Of a stretch of 64,000 nt of DNA, positions 11,730 to 23,180 are shown one piece after another. Below the pieces are notes generated by a model, which did not search any database, was not told the origin of the DNA, and saw nothing but the letters and a program-made list of their open reading frames with translations. The first letter of the stretch is position 1, and each line of letters starts with the position of its first letter. Position numbers and translations under genes: made by a program. The DNA is from Mytilinidion resinicola (Eukaryota > Ascomycota > Dothideomycetes > Mytilinidiales > Mytilinidiaceae): assembly GCF_010093595.1 (NCBI RefSeq), contig NW_022985452.1:434001-498000 (forward strand), read 5' to 3'.

Positions 11730-12657
11730 CTACCACCTCCCATGCGTTCCCGTCCGCACAGGTCCATCCCGCCCCGCAGTCCCTCTCAGGTCCTTCTTAT
11801 CCTTCTTGGTCTTAGTCCCGCTCCTCGAGGGCACCTGTCCCATCTCCAGATCCGGCTGCCTCTCTCTTCTGCTACTCCTCGCCCTCTGCGGCTGCTGAAC
11901 ACCTCCATCGCCACTATACTGCCTCTCCCTTCCCTCCTCATCAGAATCCCCAAAGTCCTCGTACACGGTCGCGGGCTGCGGCCGATCCTTCGGCCTATCC
12001 TTCGGCCTCATCTTCTCCTCGGGATTATACACCTCATCCAATCGCTTCTCCAACAGTCTCAGACACTCGGAGTTGACCCTGACCGCCGCGTCCGCCAGAT
12101 CGCCCACGAACGGCACAAGCCCGATCAAAATATCTAAAGCAAGTAAAAAGTACATGAGCATAAGAGTAGTCGTTGGGATCCCGCAATTGACTTTTTTGCA
12201 TAGCATGATAGTGCGCCAAGCGAGGAAGCCGTCGATGGCGTCGCCGACGGCGGGGACAATCCCCACGACGGAGGACCAGCCGAAGCGGATGCCGAAGAAG
12301 TTGAAGAGGGAGTAGTCGAGGGTGTAGGCGCGCTTGCGGACTTTGGCCAGGATGAGGGCGTCGTGCTCGGGGATGTAGTCCGGGACTTGCTTCTTTACTT
12401 TCTTAGTTTTGCCGGTGCGGGGGTTGATTACGGTGGCGAAGTAGGGGTCCTGGAAGCAGAGTATGTTAGTTAAGATGTTGCGGTCATGATTGGGAGGCAT
12501 TGTGTTCGTGGATGATGGAAGGATGCGAGTGGATTGCCATATCTGGTAATTGTGAGAGAGAACGTACCTTATCGCCTTTGACGGATTTGCTCTTGTATTT
12601 TTCGAACTGGCCCTTCAGCAGCTTTCTTGCAGCGTATTTGCCGATTGCGGAAGTCAT
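11730..12657 (-). CDS. DUF4112 domain protein, 269 residues, two exons
   Basis: Exon 1 (12657-12568, 30 codons, MTSAIGKYAARKLL...) ends at GTACGT; exon 2 (12449-11730) follows a CCAG acceptor after a 118-nt intron, and frame is kept. Residues about 75-165 match the DUF4112 pattern: a soluble start, then FGWSSVVGIVPAVGD and a second GLVPFVGDLADAA motif flanking two membrane-associated helices. The C terminus is Arg/Asp/Pro-rich and disordered. Known: the family is widespread in fungi and bacteria and of unknown function. The two repeated PxVGD elements are the family hallmark. It is divergent from dcp2 across 780 bp. Confidence 0.88.
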
Positions 12658-13437
12658 GGCTGTGGTGTATGGGTGGAAGGGATGGATGGAATGTGTGTTT
12701 GCGTTTGCGAGATAGGAGGTAGTGGAGAAAACAGATGCTTAGATCAAGAGTCTAAACAGCGGCAAACAGCACTTTTGTATTCCAGCTGCCGGAGGACGTG
12801 TTTCGTGGTCCGGCTGGCTCAATGCACGGAGTTTTGGATGAAGGTGTCGTGGTTGGCGGTGGTTTCGCGACCTCCTCAATTATGAAACGGGCGTCTCGGG
12901 GAAGCGCGCGGTGGGCTGGAAATAGACAGCGAATGGACCAAAGCCGACAGGAACAGTGAGGAAATGCAGCGCGCGAGGACAGGCAAGCAATTAATAGCAG
13001 ACGCTGGGTCGACGTGAGCGGTGCCTTGATTTATGAAAACAGCGTGAGCCTTCCCGCTTGCTGCACCCTGCCGTCATCGATCGCTCTCGTCTCATGTTGC
13101 GTCGTCACTCGCCACACTACGGCCGACGGCAGCACTGGAATTGTGGCACTTTCTTGTCTATTTAGCCTTCAAAGCATCCCGCAATGCGCTTGGCACCGAC
13201 ACAGCCACCTTCCAGTGGCGCAGGTCTCGTATTTGGCCATCGCGGCCTCACCACCAGACGCAAACTCTACCGTCGCCAGCTGTCCGTCCCCGCCTCGTGA
13301 CATGCAACCTAGCTGCTTGCGTGGCTGTGAGCTTCTTCGCTGATCCCCCGCGTTCTAGACCAGGAAACTTGCCGGGTGAGCTGCCACGACTGCGACAGCT
13401 GCCCGCTGAGAGGACATGCATAGAGACACTGGGCACT
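12658..13437. promoter_or_regulatory. Divergent intergenic region between the DUF4112 gene and dcp2
   Basis: Two genes start outward from this 780-bp stretch. I see no clear TATA box or repeated motif; CT-rich pyrimidine stretches precede both starts. Open frames inside it are short and unsupported. Confidence 0.5.
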
Positions 13438-16400
13438 ATGGCAGATACAAAGATGAGGCTAGTTGATTGTAAGTCGGATTTCATTCCATATCTTAGTCTC
13501 CGGCGATGAGTCTGGCTGTGGACAGAACTTCATGTTTGCGCTTTAGCACCCTTCATCCCACCACGCGCGACTTGCAAACAGGTTGTCAACACGCAATCGC
13601 AATGTTTCTCCACCTTCATATTTGTCACATAATTCTGCAGTATGCAATTCGCTGACAATCTCAACCAGGGCTGGACGACCTATGCGTCCGCTTCATCATC
13701 AACCTCCCCCAAGAAGAACTCGAATCTGTCGAGCGCATCTGCTTCCAAGTCGAAGAAGCACAATGGTTCTACGAAGACTTTATCCGCCCACTCGACCCCC
13801 AGCTTCCCTCCATGAACTTGAAAAAGTTCTGCCTCCTCATATTCCAGCACTGTCCGCTGCTCTCCGCTTTCTCCGAGTACCACCACACCCAGGCCTACTC
13901 CGAGTTCCTGGCGTACAAGACCCGCGTTCCCGTGCGTGGCGCCATAATGTTGAACGACGCTATGGACCAAGCGGTATTAGTAAAGGGATGGAAGAAGGGT
14001 GCGAAGTGGAGTTTCCCCCGCGGCAAGATCAACAAGGATGAGAAGGATCTGGATTGCGCTATACGCGAGGTCTACGAGGAGACTGGATTTGAGATCAAAG
14101 AGGCGGGGCTTGTGAAAGATGAGGCTGATATGAAATACATTGAAGTGTCAATGCGGGAGCAACATATGCGCTTGTATGTCTTTCGGGGTGTGCCAATGGA
14201 TACCTACTTTGCGCCGCGGACGAGGAAGGAGATTAGTGTATGTGGGCCAGTTGTCGTTTGGGTGGAACGGGATACTGACTTGGCGTAGAAAATCGACTGG
14301 TATAAGCTCTCCGACTTGCCGACACTCAAACGGAAAGGCCAAAATCCACAGCACGTGCAGGGGAACGGAGAGGACGTATACAAGGATAACATGTTTTACA
14401 TGGTGGCCCCGTTCCTCGGACCGTTAAGAGCTTGGATAAACAAGCAGAAGAAACAGGACAAGCTGAAGGCGTCGAAACCGGCCCCTGTCGCTCCTCCCGT
14501 CGAAACAGACTTCACAGAAACGGAGGCGGAAGAGTCTACTGCCCATATGGGCGAGCTGACAGCAGATGAGGGACCACAAGTTTTGAATGGAGAACGTCCA
14601 GAAGACAACCTCGGTCAGCTGTTGGCCAATCTTGGACGTGGACACAGAACTTCAGAAAACCTTCCTGAGGTCTCTGTCGGCCCGCAAGTTATATCCGACC
14701 CTGCAGAAGATCTGAAGCGCCTCTTGAGAGTAGGCTCAATACCGTCAGGTCAGCCGGTGGTGTCTCCTCCAGAAGAAGTTCCAATAAATCCTCTGCTGGC
14801 TATTCTCAGGGGAAATGGACCTCCTACGGCTCCGCCTGTTCCTCAAACGCCTTTCGAGCAGGTATCTCAGTCAACTCATCAATCTCCGCCACCTCATCAT
14901 CAGCATCCTCGACCACCTCATTTCTCACATATGCCGCCTCCTCCACAGTTCCCACTATCACCTCCGCAGCATATGCAGCCACCACGACCGCAGTCTGGAG
15001 GCTTTACACCTGGACCCAATGACCAACATCCTCCATTCAGCCAGCAGGGCATGTTTCCGCCTGGATATCGGCCTCCGCCGTTTCCCTCGAGTGCTGCACA
15101 TCCAATATTCAATACTCACGGCCCGAACATCCAGCCAAACTTCACACGCGATGCGCCACGCCCTTACCAGCGCACTGGAGATCCTCAATTCGCGCAACCT
15201 CCACAACTGCCTGGATTGCATGGACCTGTTATCCCGCCTGCTTCGAAGCTGCCACCACCCAAGCTTACTGCTCACAGCCTGTCTCTACTGAACGCATTCA
15301 AGTCACCCAGTATCCTAAAGACTACTCCTCAAACTCAGCAGCTATCAGAAGTCCACGGTACTACAAGTATGAAGCAGAGAGCCGCTCCACCACCAGCTCC
15401 AGAGCCGGCACCAATCCGTCACATAGTCGATTCTCCAGTGCTCCAATCGCCACGAACCGTCTTCAGCGGCGAATCTCCATCGCTCGCACCTGTAGCACCC
15501 AAACCACGAAATGCGCACCAGGATTCCCTCCTCAATCTCTTCCGTGCCGGATCCGTTTCAGCTGGCTCTCCTGCGCCCACCACTCCCACAAATCTATCCG
15601 GGGAGCCGATCGAGCTCGCAGCGCACCCTACCCCCGGCCACCCTAGGCACAGGAGCAAGCCCATGATCCCATCGTCCCTCCCACACCTCAACATCGCCGC
15701 CCACGAGCCCCGCAAACCCTCCCTCACCTCCGCCACCGTCTCCGGCCCTCTCAACGCTCCGGATTTCGCAACCCTCAAGCACGGCAAAGACGCCAACGGC
15801 CACCCGCTCAGCCACAGCGCCTCCGCCTCCCCCCACCCTCCCCCCGAAATGAAACCCAGCGGCCCCCCCATCTCCATCCTCCCCTGCCCGCCCCGCTCCA
15901 CCGCCAGCCCCGCCACTGCAGCCTCCCCAACGCACCCCATCTCCCCGAAAACACACATCCTCGCGCCCAAGCCCGCAGGCTTCCACCCCACGATCCTGCG
16001 CCGCCCACAGGCCACGCCTTCGCCGGGTCCACCGCCGAACCCGCCGAGTAGTTCTGGCACCACAGTTCGTCAGACGCAGACGCAGACGCAGACGCAGAAT
16101 CAAGCGCCGCTTGGCGTTGGCGGCTTCGACCGCCGCGACTCCCTCCCCCACGACCAGAAATCCGCGCTGCTTTCCCTGTTTTCTAAACCTGCGGCGACGG
16201 GTGCTGGTGCGGGTGCGGGCAGGCCCGCGACGCCGCACGCGCACTTCTCGCCGCATGTGCTGGGCGTGGTGGGCTCGGGGATTATCAGTCCTGTGAGCCC
16301 GGCGTTGGGGAGTGGAGGCGTGCAGGGCAGTCCGGCGAATGGGGGCAGGAGTCGGATTAGTAGTATTGGGGAGCAGACGGGTGCTAGTGGTGGTGGTGCT

Positions 16401-16544
16401 GGGGGCGAGGGGGTGTTTGGGAAGGAGAAGGCGGAGAAGGTGGCGCCGATGCAGCCGCAGAAGAAGGCGAGTGGGGATGATAAGGCGTTTTTGCTCGGGT
16501 TTTTGGAGGATGTGGCCAGGGGGAAGGGGGTGGGGAGGAGGTGA
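13438..16544 (+). CDS. DCP2: mRNA-decapping enzyme Dcp2
   Basis: Three exons (13438-13468, 13669-14237, 14289-16544) with GT-AG introns of 200 and 51 nt give 951 residues. Residues about 10-95 form the Dcp2 regulatory domain (box A: WLDDLCVRFIINLP); about 96-240 form the Nudix domain, with the Nudix box at 129-151 (GKINKDEKDLDCAIREVYEETG) carrying the catalytic REVYEE glutamates. Dcp2 hydrolyses the m7G cap of mRNA with Dcp1 in cytoplasmic P-bodies. The long C terminus is disordered, Pro-rich, and contains leucine motifs such as LLNAFK, LLNLFRAG, LLSLFSKP and a terminal FLLGFLEDV, which in yeasts bind Edc3/Pat1. Start chosen because MADTK joins in frame to the conserved WLDDLC across intron 1. 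No lesion seen. Confidence 0.97.
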
Positions 16545-17017
16545 GGGAAGGGGGGTGGACGAGTTGTTGGTGTGTAGGCTAGGTTAGGGCTAGTTTTTGG
16601 TGCGTGGGTTAGTTTTCTGCTTTCTGGTTTAGCGGTTAGGTAGGTAGGGTAGGGTGGGCATAGCGGGATTTTGGGGTTTTAGGAACAAAAGAGTAGTTCA
16701 GCTGCAATTATTATCTCGTATATCTAACTTCATCTCGTCTCCTCCCCTTCCTTCCTTCCTTCCCTCCCTCCTTCCTCTCATCCGCTCTCGTCCCGCCCCT
16801 TCTTCTCTCTCCGACGGGCGCGCCATCACCATACGACGGAGGGGGTGCTGTGTTCGTGCTCGTCGGCACTCCGCCATGCCTCTAGCCCGCGGGTCTGTTT
16901 GCGGTGGTGCAGATGTACCTGCGCAAACGTCCGGCGCCGGGGCGGGGGCGCTCAGTTACGCTTTGGTACCAGAACGGCAATCGCCTGGCTTTCTTTCAAC
17001 GACCACCACGCATCGTT
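16545..17017. other. 3' flanks of dcp2 and ncs2 with CCTT-rich tract
   Basis: Convergent gene ends. A (CCTT/CCCT)n pyrimidine tract lies at about 16741-16780. Plus-strand frames across 16654-17292 are antisense of the ncs2 3' end. Confidence 0.5.
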
Positions 17018-18235
17018 TCACGGCGGCAACCCCACCCCCCTCGGCACTGACCGCGTGCACCCATAACACAGCCCCTCCTTCTGCACACCTGCCTCCAACC
17101 CCTGAGCATCATGCTGATCCCCGCCCCACCCGTGGATCCCAAACCTCCCCTCCGGCACCGGCATCCCGCACAACTGACACCGTGCATCGCTTTGCTCGAA
17201 CCCCGCCGGCTCCAGCTTCGTCGCCGTGCGCACCACATTCGCTACGATACTCGGGTAGTTCTCCTCCACGGACTCGAAATACGCACGCATGAGGTCGTCG
17301 ATCGTCGTGGTTTTGGAACTCGTCGATACTACCCCCGTCTTACTTTCCTCAAACATAACCTCCGTCAATGGTGGACGTACGAACTCGGCGTGTGAGAGTA
17401 GTTCTTTTTTCAGCAGGTCGCGGAGAGGGTAGTTGAACATGATCCCGCCGGGGGTGGGCCCGTCGGCGACGGACCACGGCAGCGAGAAGCCGCGGCCTTT
17501 GGCGGTCTCGGAGAGGGTTCTCTCGGCCAGGCGGGTCGTGCTGTCGCCCCAGAGGATGGCTTCGCAGGCGTGGGCGGCGGCGTAGGCGGTCAGGAGGCGG
17601 GTGCGGAGGGTGGTGATGGTGTCGGCGAGGGCGGTGGCGGAGGGGAGGGAGGCGAGGAGCGTGGAGAGGTGGGAGGAAGTAGAGGTTGCGTGGGGTTCTG
17701 CTTGCTCTTCAGGCTGGCCGGATGTTTGAGGCTTGGCATCTGATGTGGTTTCTTCGAAGACGTCTTTGACGGGGAGGACGGCGTAGGAGTGGTCGGGGAA
17801 GCGGGCTTGGAGGTTTGAGATGAGTGATGGGTTTGGGGCGGTTTGTTCGACGGCGGAGGTGTCTATGTGGACGACGAGGAGTTGGAAGCCGGTGCGGCCG
17901 GTCTTGGCGGTTTGGTTCTTGAGCTGGTAGTCGAGGATGTGGAGTAACGTGACTGATGAGACTCCGAAGGACATGGGGAGGAGTAGCTTCCGGGTCTGGT
18001 CTGGGGTGGAATGTCTGACTCGGAATGATTCCATTCGTTTCACGGCTTTTGTGCTAACATATCTGATGAAGCAGTCCCTAGTCCGGCTTAGTGAATGTAT
18101 ATAGAATATCTTCAATGCATATGTATACCTGCACAGTGGCTCAGTTCGCACGACAAGGCTAGCTTCAGAGGTCTTGCAGCGCCTGCAAAGCTGTCCAGCC
18201 GCAGCTGCGTCCTGCGGGACGTGTTTACCGGGCAT
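17018..18235 (-). CDS. NCS2: Cytoplasmic tRNA 2-thiolation protein 2 (Ncs2/Ctu2)
   Basis: Exon 1 (18235-18129) and exon 2 (18077-17018) give 388 residues. Hallmarks: the N-terminal CRRC...LCRDCF zinc-type cysteines, an SGG-loop equivalent (LPMSFGVSSVTLLH), WGDSTTRLAE in the nucleotide-binding fold, and C-terminal CQLCGMP and CYGC pairs. With Ncs6/Ctu1 this protein installs the s2 group of mcm5s2U34 on cytoplasmic tRNAs using Urm1-derived sulfur. The 51-nt intron (18128-18078, GTATAC...CTAG) is a multiple of three without a stop, so an unspliced reading inserts 17 residues between LCR and DCF; the conserved LCRDCF motif shows it is spliced out. Divergent from ptm1 across 267 bp. Confidence 0.93.
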   Translation of the reverse strand: MPGKHVPQDAAAAGQLCRRCKTSEASLVVRTEPLCRYTYALKIFYIHSLSRTRDCFIRYVSTKAVKRMESFRVRHSTPDQTRKLLLPMSFGVSSVTLLHILDYQLKNQTAKTGRTGFQLLVVHIDTSAVEQTAPNPSLISNLQARFPDHSYAVLPVKDVFEETTSDAKPQTSGQPEEQAEPHATSTSSHLSTLLASLPSATALADTITTLRTRLLTAYAAAHACEAILWGDSTTRLAERTLSETAKGRGFSLPWSVADGPTPGGIMFNYPLRDLLKKELLSHAEFVRPPLTEVMFEESKTGVVSTSSKTTTIDDLMRAYFESVEENYPSIVANVVRTATKLEPAGFEQSDARCQLCGMPVPEGRFGIHGWGGDQHDAQGLEAGVQKEGLCYGCTRSVPRGVGLPP

Positions 18236-18502
18236 GTTGGTGCCTCTTCTAATGCGACGTGGTGGAGTATTTTAGGTGGGCGGCGCAGCGCGGAAGTTTG
18301 AGGCGCGGAACTTGCCGGCCGCAGGAGACGGCTGCATCACAGACAATGCGGCCACGACAACACCAACATTACGATCATCGCCAATCCAGCTCGCCGCAGA
18401 ACCCTCTGCTGTCTCCCGGAACCTCCGAGGAGCTCTTTTTCGAATACTGCTGTCGTACGCGTGCGCTGAACCACAGCCTCGACGGCTGCAATTGCTGCCG
18501 AG
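18236..18502. promoter_or_regulatory. Short bidirectional promoter region (ncs2 / PTM1)
   Basis: Only 267 bp separate the two starts. No TATA box is evident. The arrangement implies shared promoter elements; co-regulation is inference. Confidence 0.5.
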
Positions 18503-20319
18503 ATGGGTCGATGGACACAGCTCCTCGCGGTGTTATTAGCGACGATAGCACTTGCGAATGCTGTTGAAATCAAGATTGTAAGGGTTCCTCTTATTATTAG
18601 ACGCTCTTGCTGACGATTCCAGACGCAAGACGATACCCAAAAATGCTCCGGCATGTACAGCAAGAAGTCCTGGGGAGGCAACGTGGAACCCTTCATCCTC
18701 GTCAAGTTCATAAAAGCCGACACAAAAGGAGACGACGCTGCGGACCCGCTCGTGAGCATAGTGATATGGGAATGGAAGGATTCAGATCTCATTGGAAAGC
18801 CGCCCGGCGCTCCTCCGGACGAGGTAGGCTTGGACAGTCGTCTGACCCCGAATATAAGGCTGACACTCTGGCGCATAGCAAAAATTCATCTGCAACGACG
18901 AGACGATCAAGGATAACCTCTGTAATGCGACTCACAAAGGCGAGTTTATCCTCGCAGACAACGCGGCCACCGTGTCGAAGAACTTCATCAGGACAGATGC
19001 TGTACACCTCAAGGCACCCGCGCCTATCAAGTACCCCATCACAGCGAGCGATGCCGGAACCACAATGTTCCTCCGGACTGGCTACTACTGCGTTGCTACA
19101 GCTCCATACATCGACGGACAGGAATACACTGCCGTCTTGGAATTCCGGAACGCCTACGGAGAGCTTCCAGCGGCAGAAATTGCCAAGCTGCCATTTTACG
19201 GAGGAATCACAATTCTATACGCCGTCATTGGGGTTTTCTGGGGATTTCTATATTTCCAGAACAGGAGTGACATTCTGGCGGTCCAAAATTACATCACGGC
19301 CATCATTGTCTTCTTAGTCGCCGAAATGTTGATGACCTGGGGCTTCTATGACTACCGGAATCGCCATGGAGACAATGTCGGAGCAAAGGTGCTCATGATT
19401 ATTGTCGCTGTTCTCAATGCCTTCCGGAACTCCTTCTCGTTCTTCCTGTTGCTGATTGTCTGCATGGGCTACGGAGTGGTTAAGCCCTCATTAGGAAAGA
19501 CCATGACGATCGTAAGGTGGCTGGCCGTCGCACACTTTGTCTTCGGTGTTGTCTACGCCGTTGCATCTCTTACCATCCACCCCGATGATGCTGGTCCTCT
19601 CGTCCTCCTTGTCATTCTTCCTCTCTCGGCCACCCTCACGGCATTCTACATCTGGACCCTGAACTCTCTCAACATGACGATGAAGGACCTCACGGACAGG
19701 AAACAACACGTCAAAGCTATGATGTACAAGAGACTTTGGTGGTGCATCTTGACTTCCATTATTGTCATTTTTGGATTCTTCTTCATCAATAGCTTCACCT
19801 TTGCCGGCGCTCGAAGCCCAGATTTTGCTCCTACCCACTGGCAAACTCGATGGTTCATTCTGGATGGATGGCTCAATTTGGTATATCTGGGGGATGTCTG
19901 CTTCGTTGCCTACATCTGGCGACCAACGGCGAACAACAGGCGATTTGCCATGAGTGATGAGGTAAGCTTGACTCCGAAATTATCAAATCGGTTTTCTAAC
20001 GAGTTCCCAGATTGCCCAAGACGACGAAGGGTTCGAGATCGCATCCCTCCGCGACTCCCTCGACGAAGAGGAAGGCTCCTCCAGCAATCCACCTGCCTAC
20101 GACCCCGCCCCGCGACAGGGTCGCCATAGCGCGAATCGCGACGTATCACCGTTACCGGCGCCCACACCACAAAAGCCGATAGCGCGTCCAAGGGAGAGTC
20201 TGGACGGCGACACCATCTTCGCCGTCGGTGAAGACGATAAGTGGAGCGATGACGAGGACATGGAGCCGGCGAGTCCAGACGGTGACGAACGAAGGGGGTT
20301 GACCAAGAAGGGTGACTAG
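18503..20319 (+). CDS. PTM1: Ptm1-type lung seven-transmembrane (GOST) family protein
   Basis: Four exons (18503-18577, 18623-18823, 18879-19961, 20011-20319) give 555 residues. Residues 1-20 are a signal peptide (MGRWTQLLAVLLATIALANA). A luminal domain with paired cysteines (QKCSGMYSKKSWGGN; FICNDE) follows, then seven hydrophobic segments between about 210 and 450 with the family motif GYGVVKPSLG, and an acidic disordered cytoplasmic tail. Known: fungal Ptm1 and human TMEM87/GPR107 relatives sit in the Golgi/endosome membranes; their exact role in trafficking is not settled. Frame is preserved over all three introns (45, 55 and 49 nt). Assigned by domain architecture. Confidence 0.92.
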
Positions 20320-20636
20320 ATCTCTGGATCTAGGGATGGGATGTTAGGATGCGTTGGAGAGGGGTTTGGGTTGGGCTTCATTGTTGCTTGTTGTCGTCTC
20401 ATGACTAGCTTGTATTATGCATTTGCAGGCGTTCGACTCATGGGAAATTGGCTTTTTCCTTTCTGTACCTCGTATGCCTTCGTAGCGTTACCGTATTAAG
20501 CCATCCGCCTCTTCCTTCTTTCATTACTACTTGCGCAAATCACGTGACCTCGTGTCCCACTCGCGGTCTCGAGCAGCTCCCTCCATCCACGATATCCCGG
20601 TCTCTACCCCACCAACGAGCTTGGGGATCTACACAT
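20320..20636. other. 3' intergenic, convergent PTM1 and GPI12
   Basis: 317 bp, nothing beyond gene ends recognised. Confidence 0.4.
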
Positions 20637-21615
20637 TCATATAGTCTTCTCCCGCACCAAATCATTCACAACCATATACCGCCCCACCCCAATCCACCCC
20701 CACCGGAACCACCGCATCTGGCTCGCGTGCGCGCGCGTCATGGCGCCCTGCGCCGTCCGATACCCCCCCGGGCCGCTCACATACAATAAGGGCGTCGGGT
20801 ACTCCCCCACTTCCCGCTTCTGCGCACCCGTCATCATCGATAGGATTATCGTGGCGGGGGTGTCGAGCACGCTGAGGTATTTCCGAAGGATGGACACGGA
20901 GGTGAGCGTGTAGAGCTTTATGGGACATGTCCACCCGGCGTGCCGGTGCATGAGCGCGCGCAGGAAGGTGTGTGCGCCCGCGTGCAGGGAGATGTGGTTG
21001 GGGTGGGCGGAGATGCCGGAGCGGTCGAAGGTGAGGAGGACGTCGATGGTGGAGACCGGGGGGGAGGTGGAGGGGGTGCGGGACATGCCGGGGGCGAACA
21101 TTTGCGTGAGGAGGTCGGCGATGAGGCGCGGGTGCCAGGTTGTGGTCATCGAGTCGGGGAAGTTTCTGTGGGGGTTGTTAGAAGGGTGGGTGGAGAGAGG
21201 AGAGGAGGGAGGGAGGGGAGAGGGGGGGGAGTGTACGGGTCGTCGATTATGAGGATGTCGTCTTCTCCTCGTAATCCGAGCTGGAGACCGCTTTTTATGA
21301 GCTCTTTCTTGCGGATTGAGCCGAGGCCGTCTGCGTTGCCTATGCCATAGCTATCAGCCCATTGATTCAACTTCACGTGTATAGGATCCGAGACGCACCA
21401 CTGCTCAGACACAGTATCTTGATGTGATTTCCCAATTCCGGCTTCGCCAGCGCAAGCAGTGTAGGCGCGAAGAACATAGCTTCGTCGTCCGGGTGGGCGA
21501 TTAAGAGGCATATCCGCTTTCCCTTCAGCGTGGGAAAGGACTGGCTGAGTTGTGCTGTGTAGATCCATAGGCCGAAGATGAGAATTGGGACGGATGCCCA
21601 TGTGACCCAATTCAT
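20637..21615 (-). CDS. GPI12: N-acetylglucosaminyl-phosphatidylinositol de-N-acetylase (PIG-L/Gpi12)
   Basis: Three exons (21615-21399, 21339-21237, 21165-20637) with introns of 59 and 71 nt give 282 residues. An N-terminal TM anchor (residues 8-24) precedes the AHPDDE metal motif (residues 40-45, LLIAHPDDEAMFF), then LCLSSGNADGLG split across intron 1, RKKEL, IIDDP, and the second metal motif SAHPNH in exon 3. This enzyme removes the acetyl group from GlcNAc-PI at the ER face, the second step of GPI-anchor synthesis. Splice sites were fixed by the conserved SSGNADG and DPNFPDSM joins. Divergent from the DUF7719 gene. Confidence 0.95.
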
Positions 21616-21811
21616 ATCTGCGAGCTCTTTGGGGTCCCAATGCCCTCGCGGAGGCAGACAACAGTGGAGTTGCGGAGGGAATGAGATCAGACGTCGTCGG
21701 TCTTCTCCGCATTTGTTCTTCCCGCAGAGCCTCAACACCAAACTTTCAACATCACCACATCTCTCCACCCAACATCCCCAACCCCTCCCAATGCCCCTCA
21801 ACCCTCCCAAA
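21616..21811. promoter_or_regulatory. Compact bidirectional promoter (GPI12 / DUF7719 gene)
   Basis: Less than 200 bp separate the two start codons. The plus side is CA/CT-rich immediately before the start. No TATA box seen. Confidence 0.55.
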
Positions 21812-22501
21812 ATGTCCGAACCCGACGCCCCTCGAAATCGCAAAGAACGCCGCGCCGCCGCAAAGAAAGCCGGCGTCCCCTTCGAACCCACGACGCACGA
21901 ACCCACAATCTCAGAGAAAAGCATCGAGATGCTCATGGCGCACCCCGACCGCAGCGGCCCGAAGGGCAAATCCCTCTTCGACCTCGCCGCCGAACGGCAG
22001 GCCGAGATCCGCGCCCAGACCCCGGGGAAGTACCCCGACGAACCCTCCAACACGCCTGCGGGCGAAGCCCCTTTTGACGACGACCCCATCGGTCCCTTTG
22101 GCACCGCCCTGCTATACTCCGTCTCGCTGTGCATGCTGCACTTCACGCTCGACGTGATAGTGTACAGCCAGTACCGCGAGGAAGTCGTGTGGCGCGAGAT
22201 CACGACGCGGACGCTGACGAATTTTCCGGTGTTTATGGTAGCGGTGTGGTTGCTGCATACGAGGACGGCGACGCGGGTGTCGTGGCTGCGGAATCTGTTC
22301 TTTTTGGCCACGAGTGTGGGGGCGGGGTGCTGGCTGGTGTATTCGGGGAATATGAATGGGTATTACTATGTCATGAAGACGGCGCCGCCGATTGGGACGG
22401 TGTGGGTGTGGAGTGTAGTGGAGATGGACCTGCTGTACGCGCTAGTGAGCGTAGCGGCGGTGGTGGGGTATTTGTTTTGGAATGGGTTTGAGATTTTCTA
22501 A
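21812..22501 (+). CDS. DUF7719-type fungal membrane protein, 229 residues
   Basis: Single exon. The start at 21812 gives MSEPDAPRNRKERRAAAKK, the basic opening typical of this family; an in-frame ATG at 21791 would add seven residues. A hydrophilic N-terminal third is followed by four hydrophobic segments (about 95-225) ending WNGFEIF. The family is conserved in Pezizomycotina, often with a PRNRKERRA start, and has no established function. Shares its promoter with GPI12. The longer open frame to 21578 runs back through the promoter and is not supported. Confidence 0.85.
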   Translation: MSEPDAPRNRKERRAAAKKAGVPFEPTTHEPTISEKSIEMLMAHPDRSGPKGKSLFDLAAERQAEIRAQTPGKYPDEPSNTPAGEAPFDDDPIGPFGTALLYSVSLCMLHFTLDVIVYSQYREEVVWREITTRTLTNFPVFMVAVWLLHTRTATRVSWLRNLFFLATSVGAGCWLVYSGNMNGYYYVMKTAPPIGTVWVWSVVEMDLLYALVSVAAVVGYLFWNGFEIF

Positions 22502-22760
22502 GGGTAGATGGGGAAAAGAAATTGTGTTTATATCGTGGGAACGATCATGGGATTCGGTAATCTCGCTCTATCCACTCTCTCCACCAAGTTTTGATCTCAG
22601 AGCCTCGTCACTGCGCCATAATCTCACTCCTTCCCTCATTCTCATCTCCCCCTTGGCCATCTCGGTCCCCCGCTTCCTCAGTTATGAAACCCAGTCCAAG
22701 CCCACTCCTCCTTCTCAGCTCCCCACCCCGTCCCCTCCCCCGTCGAAAGCATAGGAGTTA

Positions 22761-23180
22761 TCAGACTCGATTCCTCACTCTTCGGCCACGCTCTAGCCTC
22801 TTTGCCCGACGCTTTGAGGCAGATGAGAGCGACCCACTTTCCTGGCCGCGGGGTCTTGTCCTCTGCTTCCCGAGTTCGCAACCGCAGGCGCTGGGCGAAC
22901 TGCTCTGGGGGGTCGCTGGGGCGATGAACGGCGTGGATGGCTTTGAGCTTGGTCGCGAGATTATCTGGAACGGGACGTTAGGGGCCAGCGGTGAGAAGTG
23001 AGTAGAGAGGGTCTGGAAGGGCTCACGGAAGAATCTCACGCCTGTGTCGTCGCTTGGGATGCCCTCCTGGCGGGGCTTGTGGGTCCAGAACTCTTTACGG
23101 AGTGCGAGCTCGAAGACATCGTCGGTTGGTGGGAGGCTGTATGGGATTTCGGGTCCGTTGGTCATCGTTACGTCGTCCAT
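22761..23180 (-). CDS. Uncharacterised 139-residue protein
   Basis: Single open frame from ATG at 23180 (MDDVTMTNGPEIPYS...). The first 70 residues look like a folded/conserved segment (FELALRKEFWTHKPRQEG, RFFREPFQ) and the remainder is Ser/Pro- then Arg-rich. No domain recognised. It is convergent to the DUF7719 gene. A competing plus-strand frame (22591-23001) has a more biased composition and is less likely. Confidence 0.45.
   Translation of the reverse strand: MDDVTMTNGPEIPYSLPPTDDVFELALRKEFWTHKPRQEGIPSDDTGVRFFREPFQTLSTHFSPLAPNVPFQIISRPSSKPSTPFIAPATPQSSSPSACGCELGKQRTRPRGQESGSLSSASKRRAKRLERGRRVRNRV

Noticed and set aside
11557..12137. Plus-strand frames over the DUF4112 gene
   Set aside because: Antisense shadows with no domain.
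15419..16256. Long minus-strand frames of 214-220 codons
   Set aside because: Antisense to the low-complexity tail of Dcp2; no domain, Gly/Arg-rich shadow composition.
21373..22311. 312-codon minus frame
   Set aside because: Only its last part is the true GPI12 exon 1; the rest is antisense to the DUF7719 gene.
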